DNA of 64,000 bases from Ciborinia camelliae (Eukaryota > Ascomycota > Leotiomycetes > Helotiales > Sclerotiniaceae). Position numbers and translations under genes: made by a program. The first letter of the stretch is position 1. Every line of letters starts with the position of its first letter. The notes beneath the pieces are model-generated. The model was not told where the DNA came from. It worked only from the letters and a program-made list of their open reading frames with translations, and did not search any database. The stretch lies in assembly GCA_025890175.1 (NCBI GenBank), contig JANPYM010000004.1:202984-266983 (forward strand), read 5' to 3'. This document shows, one piece after another, positions 1 to 12,899 of the stretch.

Positions 1-872
1 ATTAATTTTTTTTTAATAAAATTAATATTTATATATTTATTAATTAATAACAAATTATTAATATATAATAAAAAAAAAGTATTTTTTTTTAATAAAAAAA
101 TTCAAATTTATAAATAATAAAATCAATTCAATATTTTTTAAAAAATTTTAAATAATAAATTATTATATTCAAAATATTTGTTTTAATTTATAAAAAAACT
201 TTTTTAATTTAAAATAAACATTTAATTTTTTTTTTAATTTTTTTATAATTTTTAAAAAGATTTTTTTAAAAAATCAAAATATCTTTATTAAAATCTTAAT
301 ATTTATTAATTCGCTATTTAGAAATATTATATCAATATTTATATTATTAATTTTAAAATCTTTGGTAATAATCTTTATAAGTATAATTTACAATATAAAA
401 TATTTGTTAATTTCCATAAATATTTCTTTAAAATCAATATTTTTTTATTAAAAATAACTTTTGATTATAAGTTATATTTTCTTTTTAACAATCTATTTAA
501 ATTGATTTAATTTGTTTTTTAAAATCTATTTAAAAATCATTAATTTTATTTTTTTATAAATTTTTCAATTTAAATTTAATAGCAAATATTTATATTAAAA
601 TGTTTTTTTATATAACATTTTTAAGATTTATTATTTCAATTAATATTTCAATATAAATTTGTTTTTTAATATTATTAATATTTATTTTTAATATTTTAAT
701 TCATTAAATAATTTAATTATTAAAAAAAAAATTAAATCTTTTTTGATAAAAATCAGGTTTTAATTAATTTTTTTATTTTATAAAATAATTAAGAAAATAA
801 TATTATCTACCTTTTTTTTTCAAAAAATCTTTTATTTAAAATAATAAGCTTTTTTTTGGTTTATATTAAATA

Positions 873-1060
873 TGTCACGCCAAGGCCCCTGCCTAGTATG
901 ACAGTCACGTGATTGATCATGTGACCACCATGGTCACATGATCAACGTCTATATTAGATAGTGTTCTTTCCAAAAGGATCCTTTCCTCTTCAGCATAGTT
1001 CTTTTATCAGATTGCATATCTACGATTTCACCTTTATGATCCTATGTGACGCGTATAACA
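873..1060 (+). mobile_element. Solo LTR, 188 bp, TSD AAATA
   Basis: The element starts TGTCACGCC and ends GTATAACA, and is flanked by the direct repeat AAATA at 868-872 and 1061-1065. The uninterrupted target is present in paralogous Copia copies near 28629, 40551 and 53024. It is far richer in G+C than its surroundings and keeps many CpA sites, so it looks younger than the surrounding mutation. It holds CACGTG at 906-911, a 14-bp perfect inverted repeat (913-926 with 932-945, loop ACCAT) and a TATA-like TCTATATTAG near 948. Strand is given by the promoter direction. The LTR style resembles Ty3/Gypsy, but no internal region is present to prove it. Confidence 0.88.
913..945. promoter_or_regulatory. 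14-bp perfect inverted repeat in LTR
   Basis: TTGATCATGTGACC and its exact reverse complement are separated by ACCAT. It lies just downstream of a CACGTG E-box and upstream of the TATA-like TCTATATTAG. It could be a dimer binding site or a hairpin; a regulatory role is inferred from position only. Confidence 0.6.
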
Positions 1061-1340
1061 AAATATAAAAATTTATAGATTTATATTAAATCATTTTTTA
1101 ATCGAAATATTTTTAAGCAAAAAATTATATTTATTAAAATTAATATTTATAATCTTAATAATTTTTTTTAAAAAATAAATTTAATAATAAATATATATAA
1201 TATTTCTTCATTTTTATAAAAATAAATATTTTTTTTAATATTTTCGATTTGAATTTTTTTATTAGTTTTTTTGAATACTAAAAGTTTCGGGCGAATGTTT
1301 TATAGTCGAAAATTTGAAATCTTGAGAAATCAAATAATTT

Positions 1341-1511
1341 TATTGAACATGTAGTATGTGTGTATTGTGTGTAGACTAAAGCTATGTACAGGAACTGTAG
1401 AGTAGGTAGAGGGTACTGTACAATAGAAGAAGCTAAGCCACTTTAGGTAGTGGGGTAGACCTCGGTCATCCATACTATAGTGAATATGGTATAGTGATAT
1501 GATCTTCAACA
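1341..1511 (-). mobile_element. Solo Copia LTR, 171 bp, long subfamily, TSD AATTT
   Basis: Read on the minus strand the LTR starts TGTTGAAGATC and ends CATGTTCAATA. AATTT occurs at 1336-1340 and 1512-1516. Paralogous empty sites lie near 28904, 40825 and 53303. This is one of the least mutated copies of this LTR here and serves as a reference. It belongs to the long form, which carries a partly duplicated CATATCACTATA / CATATTCACTATA block. An apparent minus-strand open frame across it is only the LTR itself. Confidence 0.93.
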
Positions 1512-1723
1512 AATTTGCTATAATATGTTTTAAAAAAATAGTTGTGGATGAAAATAGATTAATATTATCAAACGAAAATATATATATAAAAAACTAATTT
1601 ATTAGTTAGATAATATATTTTGTAATAATTTTTTATTAATTGATTTTTAACTTAATTTAAAATAATAAACTTTGAAATCTAATATTAATATTTTAAATCT
1701 TTTTTTTTTATAATATTATTTAG

Positions 1724-2977
1724 AAAAACACAAAAAAGTGAGCAAACTGAATTTTTGAAATACGATATGTAATTTATACGAAATTTATTAAAAAAAAAAA
1801 TTTTATATATTAATGAAATTTGAAGAAATAGTAATAATAATTATATTATTAATATTGTTGAAAAAAGATTTAGGGAAACTTTTTAGGGATATTATTATAG
1901 AAAAAAAAATATAGAAATATATTAATAATAAGATTTTTTTAATAATAGGTATATAGGGAATAAATTAAATAATATTTATAATTTAAAAAATAATTAAATA
2001 TTTGTTAGATTTTTAATATTGATTATTTTAAATTAATATAATAATTTTAAAAAATTAGATTAAAAAATTAGATTAAAAAATTAAAAAAATTGGATTATAT
2101 ATAAATTTTTAATAAGGATTTAAAGAATAAATTTAAATAATTTAAAAAAAAAATTTAAAAATTTAAAGTTTTGTTAATTGAAAAAAATTATAATAATAAT
2201 AAAGATAAAAAAATATATATAAAAATTATTAAAATGAATATAAAATTAGTATATTATATTAATATATAAAAGATAATATTAAAATCGATATTTGTAAAGT
2301 TTGTTAATAATATTAAAATTATTTTAAATGATATAAATTTCGAATTATATAAAAATCGAAATAATAAAAAGATTATTAAGGTAATTAATTATAAAATATT
2401 TGTTGTTTAAATGATAAATATAAATAAAATAATAAATATGAAATTTATTATTATAATAAAAATAAAAATAAAAAATAATATTTTTGTAAAAAATTATTAA
2501 TAAATGAAAACAGTTTTTTTATTAATAATTAAAGCGATATAGTTAATAAGTTAGATTATGGTTTATAAAATTTAGATTAATAATATAGGATTAAAAAAGG
2601 AATTTTAGAAAAATAAATTTTTAGAATAGATTATTAGGAATAATAAAAAAATAAATTTAAAAATAATATATATTTTTTGATTTTGTAAATATAATATTAT
2701 TAAAAAGGTAGTAATAATTATGATATTTGCTTTGAAAATTTTGGAAAGGGCGAATGAAGTATTGAATTATAAATTATATTATAATTCAAAATAATTAATA
2801 ATAAAACTTTATAATATTATTTATATATTTAATTATTATTATAATTATTAAAATTTGAATAAATATAAATTTAATATATGTATTAAAAAAACGGTTTATA
2901 GATATTATATTAAAAAATATAAAATAAATAGTTGTAAATATAAGGATATTATATATAAAGATAAATAAAAATATATT
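1724..2977 (+). mobile_element. LINE 5' end with ORF1 remnant (copy H1)
   Basis: The segment starts near CACAAAAAAGTGAGCAAACT, which also starts the copy at 35816. The two copies stay collinear until the Copia LTR at 2978. Near the end, the translation of 2880-2960 keeps a Cys-Ile-Lys start and an Asn-Ser-Cys-Lys-Tyr-Lys stretch; with the longer copy at 35816 this matches the spacing of serial CCHC zinc knuckles of LINE ORF1 (gag-like) proteins once Tyr is read as mutated Cys or His. Almost no C remains on the plus strand. The rest of the LINE is displaced by Copia C1 and not recovered. Assignment to the Tad clade is an inference. Confidence 0.6.
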
Positions 2978-5140
2978 TGTTAAAGATCATATTCACTATA
3001 ATGACCAAGGTCTACTCCACCTCCTAATATAATTTAATTTTCTCTATTGTATAATATTTTTTATCTATTTTATAATTCTTATATATAGTTTTAATTCATT
3101 TATATAATATATATATTATATGTTTAATAAATTATAAGATTTGTATAATTATATTTCATTAATAATTATATTAAGTTTAAATATAATTTTTTCCAATTTT
3201 TTTTTTCTTATTACAAAATAAAGAAAGATAATTATATTTAAAAGTAATAATTGGGGCGAATTTAAAAATTTGATTTTTTTAATATTAATTTTTATAAAAA
3301 ACATTAATATTATAAAAAATATTAAAAAAAAATCAAATATTTTAAATAATAAAAATTTATTTAATAATTATAAAAAATATTATAATTATATTTTATTAAT
3401 TTTAAACTTTAATATTAATAATATGTATTATTTAATTTTAATACTTTTTATTTGAAATTTTAATATTATTAGTATATAGAAAGTATTAAAAAAAAATAAT
3501 AATTTAATATATTTACAATTTATTGTAAAAATCAAAAAGCAATTTTATTATATTAAATTCGATTTTAAAATTTAATTATTTTATTAATTTTTTAAATAAT
3601 TTTTTTATTTTTAATAATAAATCTTTTTTAATATTTAAATTATTAATAATAAAAAAGTTTTTTAATAATTTTTAATTAAAATTTTTAAATTATTTAAATA
3701 GTAATAAATCAAAATGTTTGTTTTTAATTTCGATTTTTCTTTTTAGGATGTTATAGTTATTTTTGTAGTAACAAAAAAATTAATTATAATGGTAATAACG
3801 AATATTATTAATAATTAAAAATTATAATATAAATATAACAAAAAAGGATAATATAATAGATTTTAGAGTTATAATAATTATAATAATTTTGGAGAAAATG
3901 ATTAAAATAAAGATAATAATAATTTTGAGAATAAGGTTAATAAAATTATTAAAGATTAATATTATTTTTATTTAAAAATGAGATATTATTAAAAAGATTA
4001 TTATTTTTTAATAAAGATTTAAAAAAATATGAAAAATAATAAAAAAGAATTTATTAATAAAAAAAATAAAAATAAAAATAAAAATATTAAAATTAATTTT
4101 ATTAATAATTAATATAACAATATTATTTATTTTGATTTAATTATATATATAATTAATTTAATTAAATAAATATTTGATTTTAATATTTTCCAATATTTTA
4201 TTAAATAATTTAATAATTTGAAATATATTTAATATTAATTAATTTTTAAAAATATAAAAATAATCAACAATTTTTTTATTAAAAATATTGTTTTTAAGAA
4301 AACTAAAATTAAAATAATAATATTATTTAATATATAATTTATATTTGAATTTAATTTTATTTAATTTAATTTAATTTTATTAATTTATTTATAAATTTCA
4401 ATTATAAAATTATATTTGAAAACAATTTTACATTATATTAAAAATTCAGTCAATTACATTTTACTATCAAAAAATCAAAAAGCTTATACATTCTTTAATA
4501 ATTTATTTTGATTATATATAATAAAAATATAAATTTAAATAAAATATTTACAAAACTTATTTACAAATATTTTGAATATCTGAATTATAATTAATTAAAT
4601 CAATTTAAAAAATATATAATTAATTTTAAATTTAATAAAAAAATTAAAATTAAAAAATAAAAAATTTATAAATCTTATCTTACAAAACAAATAAAAAAAT
4701 ATTTCAATGAATATATTATTATTTATATATTTATTAAATTTATTATAATTTTTTCGAAATATAATTAATTTTTTTAATTAAAAATTAATACTTTATTATT
4801 ATTATTAATAATATAATTTAGATTAATTAAATTTAATATATTTTAAATAAAAAGATTACAATTATAATTCCAATATTATTAAAATTATTTCAAATAATTA
4901 AAAAAAAATCTGATTTAAAAATTATAATTATATAAACTAATAATAATAAAAAAATTTGATGTTTATTTTTAGAAAAAACTTAAAAAAATTGATTAATAAT
5001 TTAAACCCTTTTTTCCCAAAAAATAGTATTTAATAAATAATATTATAGAAAAGAAGATACAAAACATTAATATTTAATCCTAAAGCTTATTATTTTAAAT
5101 TAGCCTAAAAATTGATTAATAAAAAATTATTACAAAATAT
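2978..5140 (+). mobile_element. Ty1/Copia element C1, 5' LTR plus gag region, 3' part lost
   Basis: The 5' LTR is 2978-3129 (152 bp, short subfamily) and starts TGTTAAAGATC, one G-to-A change from the reference. The internal region is collinear with the copy at 31715 and, in reverse, with the elements ending at 43094 and 55596. It contains a gag remnant and a decayed CCHC knuckle. Homology stops at about 5140, where a 13-bp minisatellite begins. The element sits inside LINE copy H1; the base string before it is ATATT, but the matching 3' duplication is not found. Confidence 0.8.
3247..4113 (+). pseudogene. Copia gag remnant
   Basis: A short frame at 3270-3455 (61 codons, starting MIFLILIFIKN) recurs with few changes at 42621-42806 and 55099-55284 on the minus strand, always just inside the 5' LTR, so it is a fragment of the same first gene. 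Further on, codons at 3960-4001 have Tyr at positions 1, 4, 9 and 14, the spacing of a C-x2-C-x4-H-x4-C zinc knuckle; each Tyr codon is TAT, one C:G-to-T:A step from Cys or His. Position 11 is a TAA explainable from CAA. Copia gag normally binds RNA inside virus-like particles; this copy cannot make protein. Confidence 0.65.
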
Positions 5141-5727
5141 ATTGTTTAATTATTTTTTTTAATTATTTTTTTTAATTATTTTTTTTAATTATTTTTTTTA
5201 ATTATTTTTTTTAATTATTTTTTTTAATTATTTTTTTTAATTATTTTTTTTAATTATTTTTTTTAATTATTTTTTTTAATTATTTTTTTTAATTATTTTT
5301 TTTTAATTATTTTTTTTAATTATTTTTTTTAATTATTTTTTTTAATTATTTTTTTTAATTATTTTTTTTAATTATTTTTTTTAATTATTTTTTTTAATTA
5401 TTTTTTTTAATTATTTTTTTTAATTATTTTTTTTAATTATTTTTTTTAATTATTTTTTTTAATTATTTTTTTTAATTATTTTTTTTAATTATTTTTTTTA
5501 ATTATTTTTTTTAATTATTTTTTTTAATTATTTTTTTTAATTATTTTTTTTAATTATTTTTTTTAATTATTTTTTTTAATTATTTTTTTTAATTATTTTT
5601 TTTAATTATTTTTTTTAATTATTTTTTTTAATTATTTTTTTTAATTATTTTTTTTAATTATTTTTTTTTAATTATTTTTTTTAATTATTTTTTTTAATTA
5701 TTTTTTTTAATTATTTTTTTTAATTAT
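5141..5727 (+). repeat. 13-bp minisatellite (AATTATTTTTTTT)n, about 45 copies
   Basis: A nearly perfect head-to-tail array with rare one-T length variants (near 5292 and 5660). It begins exactly where Copia C1 loses homology to its paralogs; paralogs have a single TTTAATTAATAAATC at this place (for example near 33559), so the array probably grew from that seed. Confidence 0.95.
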
Positions 5728-6095
5728 TCTTTTTAACTATATTTTTCAATATTTTTATTTTTTTCTTTTTTTATTAATTTCTCAAATTATCTATTTTTTA
5801 TTCCTTTTTTTTTATTTTTCAATTTTTATTTTTTAATTCTTTTTTAATTTTATTTTTTAATTTTTTTTAACTTTTTAACTTTTATTTTTATTTTTTTTAA
5901 TTATTAATTAATATTTTCGAAATTTATAAATTTATATTTATATTTAATCTTTTTTCTTTTTAATTCATTTAATTATCTTTTAATTTTTATTTTTATTTTT
6001 ATTTTTTTTAATTATTCTTTTTATTAATTTATTTTATTATATTAACCTTTTTATTAATTTGTTTTATTAATATTTTTATTAATTTTTCATTAATT
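5728..6095. other. T-rich spacer between satellites
   Basis: Irregular runs of T with ATTAATT and TTTTTA motifs. No gene or transposon end is recognised. Confidence 0.6.
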
Positions 6096-6769
<674 letters not shown>

Positions 6770-7347
6770 TATATATATATTTTTTTATATATTGTTTTTT
6801 ATTTATTTATACATTTTATATTTTAATAATATTTTAATAACATTTTTTTGTTTTTAATTTATATTCTTTATTTTTGTTTATAATTATATTGTTATCAAAT
6901 AATTATTATTTGATAATATTAATTTAATAATAATATTTTTTTATTCCCATTTATCTATATATATATTTTTTTTATATTATATCTTAAATTTTATCTTTTT
7001 CTAATTTTAATTTTATTATTTTTATTTTAATGGTATTTTTTAAAAAAAAAGTTTATATTATTAATAAATATATTAATAAATTATTAAAAAAGATTTATTT
7101 TTTAATTTAATCTTTTTACAATTATTATATATATTACTTTTATAATTTGGATATAAATTCGGATTTTGTTTATATATATATATATAAAAAATGTTTTTAT
7201 TATTATATTAATAAAAGTTTATACCAAAATATATATTTTATTTATTTATTTATTTATTTTTTGTTTTTAAATTAATTTATTGTTTATAGATTTTTATTAA
7301 ATATTTAAAGTTTATATATATCACTATTGTAATTATGAATGTATATA
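6770..7347 (+). repeat. Dispersed repeat E, copy 1
   Basis: Collinear with the reverse complement of about 48800-49435 over roughly 550 bp, including the motif near 7040 and the (TTTA)n spot near 7230. It has no recognisable coding content. The right end is cut by the start of repeat D at 7348. It may be part of a LINE interior, because the other copy lies inside the LINE at 35816-49777. Confidence 0.7.
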
Positions 7348-7447
7348 TGTTGTGACAGGGGTCACCCCTGTCAGTCACGTGACCCTGTCACGTGCTTTCG
7401 CCTGCGCGCGAGCTAGCGCGGCCTAGGCGCGGCATGCGTCTATATTA
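7348..7447 (+). promoter_or_regulatory. GC-rich LTR-like promoter head of repeat D, copy 1
   Basis: The first 63 bases are identical to 47895-47957 and 57130-57192. It contains TGACAGGGG and CCCCTGTCA as a 9-bp inverted repeat around TCA, two CACGTG E-boxes (one inside the palindrome GTCACGTGAC) and a TATA-like TCTATATTAG at about 7440. At least five CpA sites remain intact, yet mutation is saturated a few bases past the TATA motif. Confidence 0.8.
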
Positions 7448-9437
7448 GGGTACTCTCACCTACACCCTCTTAGCTAGAATATTATTAATACTATAATAAG
7501 TTTTATATTTATTGTTATTAATTATCCTATTATTATATATATATGTTTATTATTTTGAAATAAATCAATATTAATTAATAAATTTTACAAATTAGAAATT
7601 TAGATTATAATTAGAAAAGATTTAATTTTATTATTATAAAATGTTATTAATATTTGTATATAAACAATTTAATTGAATGTTAATAAATGTTTTTTATAAA
7701 ATTAAAAAAAATTTAAAGGATTTTAGGTTTTAATTATTTTGATATAAAAAATATTATTAATATTAAATATATTATTTTTAATATAATATTATTTGTTAAA
7801 AACTAAATTTTGTGTTTATTATATTCCAATTCGAATTAAACAAAAATCTATTATTATATTTTTTTTATTTATTTATTCACCTATATTTTTTAATATAATA
7901 CAATTATTACAATTTTTTTTTAAAAAAATAATAAATAAAATTTACATATTTTTATTTTTATATTTCCTACCAATTTTTTATTAAAATTTAATTTTTTTAA
8001 AATATTTTATAAAGATTTATTATTTTTATATTTTTTATTTATTATAAATTTGAATATTTTATTTTTCGATTTTATTTTGTTTAATATTTATTTAAAAATT
8101 TTTATAATTTCAAAAATTATTATATATAAGCTTTATGAAAATATTGAATAATTTAAATATTATAAATCTTTATTTGAAATAATTTATAATTACTTAATTA
8201 TAATATACAAATTTTGGATTTTTATATTTTTTTTCGTTAAAATTTTGTATTTTATTTTTTATTAATTTATTTAATTAATAATAGTTTTTTTATAAATTCA
8301 ATCCAAAAAATTAATAAATTTTAAAACTTTAAAATTAATTAATAAATTCAAATCATTATTAATCTTTGTAATTTCCAATTTATTTCCATCAAAGCCAATT
8401 TCAAGATTTTTTGTTAAAATAATTTTTGATATTTTAAAAAAATATAAATTTAATAAATTATTTTTTAAAAATAAATTTAATTTGTTAAAAGTTTTTATAT
8501 AAAATATTTAAAACTTTTTTTTTTTAAACGAATTTAATATTAAAAGAAGAAATTTATTAATATTAATTTTTTATATATTTTTAAAAATAATTTTAAATTA
8601 TTTAATTTTAATGTTTTTGAAAAAATTAATAAAATTGATTTAAATTATATATATATAGAATTTTGATATAGCAAAATATATGTTAATTTAGATATTAAAG
8701 CTTTTATTGTTTTATTTGAATTATTATAATAAAAAAGTTTTATTAATTAAATTATAAAATAATTTTAATAAACAATTTATAAAAAGAAAAAATTTCAATT
8801 TCAAAAAATTAATTATTTTTTATATCTATATATCTTTATATTTTTTATTTATATTTTTTTTGTTTATTAATTAAGCCTAAAACTATTAATTATTAATAAA
8901 TTTTCTAAATCCTTTTTAAAACAAAAAAAAAAATTTAATATAAATTCTTTTAATTATTTATTCAATTTTAAATTATTTTTTATATTAATAAAATTATATT
9001 AGAATTCGAATTATAACTATATTTGAGGACTTTAATTTAAAACAAAGTATTTGCAATTAATCAAAAAATCCTTAAAACCCATTTTATAATTATATTTTAT
9101 ACAATCCCCAACCCCACAATTAATTACAATACCATAATATACAAACATACTATAATCTATAAAAACTAATCCATACCAATATATAAATTCTTTGTCTTAC
9201 AATACAAATTAATATAAAACAAACCTTGGCAATAATACAATATTTTAAAAAAATATTTATATCTAATTTCTTCCTTTTCGCTTCAAATAAATTCAATAAA
9301 ATCAATTTTACCCCAAATAACAAAGATTTTTATCATTTGTTTATCAAAAATAATCTTTATCAAACTATAATTTATTATTTAATATTATTTTTTATAAAAA
9401 TCGAAATTAATTATACAATTATATTTTACCATTTTAT
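7348..9437 (+). mobile_element. Repeat D copy 1, left part
   Basis: Collinear with 57130 to about 59265; the continuation is at 20152-21245 after a Helitron-like insertion. The first 100 bp are GC-rich and promoter-like; the rest is saturated with A and T. Short frames exist (7793-7984, and 9226 onward) but are not conserved between the two copies, so I do not call genes. With the right part the unit is about 3 kb. It starts TGTTGTGACAGG, as an LTR could, but no second LTR is found, so the element class is open (partial LTR element, non-autonomous element or large solo LTR). Confidence 0.7.
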
Positions 9438-10104
9438 GAATTCGCAGAATCAAGTTCAATTTCAAAGTATTATGTTTTATTGTTGTATTATGTAATATTC
9501 TTTTTATATTGGAGGCTATTTTTTGAAGATATATTATTTTTAAAGGTCGTTTTTGAATGGTTATAAATTATTGATTTATATTTTTTAATTAATTTATTAA
9601 TCGAATCTTGATTGTATTTAATAGTTTTAATTTTAATAATTTTAAATTTGTATATAATTTTATAATAATATATAAATTGAATAAAAAAAGGTAGATATAT
9701 ATATTGCGATATACGTTATTTAATAATATTAATTTAATAAAAATTAGTTTCAAAAATATTGATTTATATTAATATTAAATTAAAATTGAAATCGAAATAA
9801 TTGATTTATGTTTATTTGTTGAATAGCTGTATTCAATTAAATATAACCTAATTTATTTATTTATTTATCTATTTAGTTGAATAATTATATTTAATTGAGT
9901 ATAGTTGAATTTATTTATTTATTTATTTGCTTAATTGAATATAATTGAATTTATAAATTCGAAATTATTAAAAATTTATAATAAAGTTTATATTTATTAT
10001 TAAACATTTTATTTGTTATATTTGGAATTGAAATTATTGGATTAATTTTTGTTGCAAAATATTATAAAAAAAGCTAGGATTTTTTAATAAAATATAATAT
10101 ATTA

Positions 10105-10230
10105 ATGTTAAATTTTTTTTTTTTTATTAAATTTATTTTTTTTTATTAAATTTTTTTTTTTTTATCAAATCTATTTTCTTTTATTAAAATTTTTTTTTTT
10201 TTGAATTTATTTTTTTTATATTTTTTTTTA
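10105..10230. repeat. Degenerate T-rich tandem repeat
   Basis: Four or five irregular units of the type TTTTTTATTAAATTTATTT. No other content. Confidence 0.6.
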
Positions 10231-12899
10231 TTTACAAATATTATTAAAAGTATAAAGAATAAAAAGTAATTAATTGTTTTAATTGAATATAACGATTAAA
10301 TGAAAAAATAATTTTAAAAATAATATATATAATTTAAATAATATAAAAACATTTAATATTTTTATTTTTAAATAAAATAATATATATTAATAATTGAAAA
10401 TGAAGGTTTTGATTTTGATATTAAAAAACTAATTAAATTATTTCGATTTTTAGTAAAATGATATTTTTTTTAAATTAAAATGGATTTTTTTTTAAAAATT
10501 CGTTATTGTTGTAAATATAAAATTGGAAAACCTTTTTTTTTAATTAATTTTTAAAAAAAAGGTAGAGGATTTTTTATTATATATATTTTATACAAATTTA
10601 TAAAAAGTTTATTTAATTTTATATTAAAAAATGATTTATTTATTATAAATTCTAATAAACGTATTAAACGATTTTCAAATTTTTAATTTTTTCAAATAAT
10701 ATCAAGCAATATATAACGTATTATAAATATTAATATACAAATTGAAAATCTTTTATATTTTAATTAATATTTTTTTTAGTATTTAGAATTTTTTTAAAAG
10801 ATATCAAAAAATAAGCAAAGATAAATTATTTATTAATATTTAATTTTTATTTTTTAATTTGTATTAATTTAATATAATAAAATATTTAGAGATGAATAAT
10901 TTATTATATTATTATTATTTCAATTTGTTGTTTAAATATTAGTATTATTTTTTTGAAATTTTTAAGAATGGTGGAGATTTTCCGATTTTATTTTTTTATT
11001 ATTATTTTAATATTAATTTTAACAAAAATAATAGAATATATATTTTGTTTAATTTATTATTTATATATTAATATTATTATTTTAGGATTTTTAAAAATAA
11101 ATTTGATTTTTATATAGTAATTTTTCTTTAATTTTTTAATTTTAATAAAAACAATAGAATGTATAAAAAAATATATATTTTGTTTAGTTAATTATTTGTA
11201 TATTAATATTATTTTTTTGGAATTTTTAAGAATGGTAAAGATTTTTAAATAAAAAATAATATTTATTGTTAAATTATAATTATTATTTATTATTTTTTTT
11301 TTAATTATTATTATATTGAAGAATTAATGATTTAAAATTTAATAATTTATTTTTTTTATTAATTTTAATATTTTTTTTGTTTTTGAATTTAAACAGTTTA
11401 TATTATTTATTATGTTAAATATAATAACAAATAAATTGAAACTTAAATATTATATCGAATATTATATTGATAAAAAGAAAAAGAAAAAAAAAAAATATAG
11501 ATCAAAATTCAATTTTTAAAAAACGAAAAATTAGAATTAAAAAATTTATAATTTCAAATTTATTTCAAATTTATATTAATAATATAATAAATAATAATGA
11601 TTTTTATAAAGATTATTTAATTATTAGAAGATTTAAAAGAAATTGAATGTTTAAACGTTTTATATATTAGTTTTTTAAATAATATAATAAAATAATATTA
11701 TTATTTAATAATTACAAAATTTATATTAATGTAAAACAATTTATAAAACCAAAATATTAAAAAAAAATCAAAAAATTTTATTAATAATTAAATAAATATA
11801 TAATAAAAATTTATATTCGATATAAAAAAAAATGATTTGATATACGAATAAACAAAATAGTATTTAGTATATATAAACAATATATTATTATTAATAAATT
11901 TTTATATTACAAAATTTAGGATTTATATATATATTCAAAAATTAATATTATAAATTTTAATAAATAATTAAAATTAAATAAAAAGTTTTTATTTAAATAT
12001 ATAATAATAAAAAAGATATATATTGTTAAGGTATATGTTTATATATAAATTAAATATTTTTATAGGGTTCAATATTGATATATAAAATATTATTATTATT
12101 TTTAATAAAAAATATAAAAAAATTTTAAATTTTTATTAATTTTATTAAAAAAAATCAATATATTTATTTTTAAATTTATAAATAATAATATTAATATGAA
12201 ATTTAATGATAAAAAAATCTGATAATAATTTGAACAGAATTTTGTAATACAAAAATATATAATTTGAAAATAGTTTATTTAATTAAAAACAAATTTTCGG
12301 AAATATATTTATATAAATATCGATTTACAACAATTAAACCTTTTTCTTATTAATAAAAATATTAAATATTAATTTTATTTATATAATAAATATATATTTA
12401 AAAATTAAATTTTATTAAAAAAAATAATAATATATAAAAAATATCTAAATTATATTATTTATCCAAATTACAAATATTTTATTTTTAAAGATTATTATTT
12501 TAAATATAATAATTATATAAAATATATTATACATAATAATTATTATTATTCTAAATATTAAAAATATTATAAAATAAAAATATATTTATAATAAATTTTT
12601 AAATTTAATAAAAATAATAATTTAAATAATAAAGACTATATATTGTTAATATAAAAATCTATAATATTATATATTCTAAACCAAAAAACAAAAATTTAGA
12701 TAATTCGAATTAAATTTAATATTAATAATAAATTGATTAAAGATAATAATAAAAAGTTTTTGCTATTTCTAATTTAATTATTTAATATTTTTATTGAAAA
12801 TTTGCTAAAAAATTATATTGTAAATAATAATAATAATAATAATAAAAATAAAAATTTTAAATAAAATTTTAAATAATAATATTTTTAATAATAATAAAT

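Larger units (their letters stand above)
1..1723 (-). mobile_element. Ty1/Copia internal fragment (copy C0), cut by the window edge
   Basis: This stretch aligns by eye, in the same orientation, with the interiors of the complete Copia elements at 38434-43094 and 50863-55596 (for example with about 52150-53510). It has no open frame of useful length. Two solo LTRs (873-1060 and 1341-1511) are inserted in it, and removing each restores collinearity with the paralogs. The right end is the junction with a LINE 5' end at about 1724. The sequence is almost all A and T, as expected after heavy RIP. The family is assigned through the paralogs, not from motifs in this fragment. Confidence 0.75.

Noticed and set aside
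1330..1512. Minus-strand 60-codon frame
   Set aside because: It coincides with a solo LTR bounded by a target duplication; LTRs are not coding.
7793..7984. Plus-strand 63-codon frame
   Set aside because: Not conserved in repeat D copy 2, which has stops and an ATTT expansion there.
9226..9495. Plus-strand 89-codon frame
   Set aside because: It spans the junction of repeat D and the Helitron-like element and is broken in the other repeat D copy.
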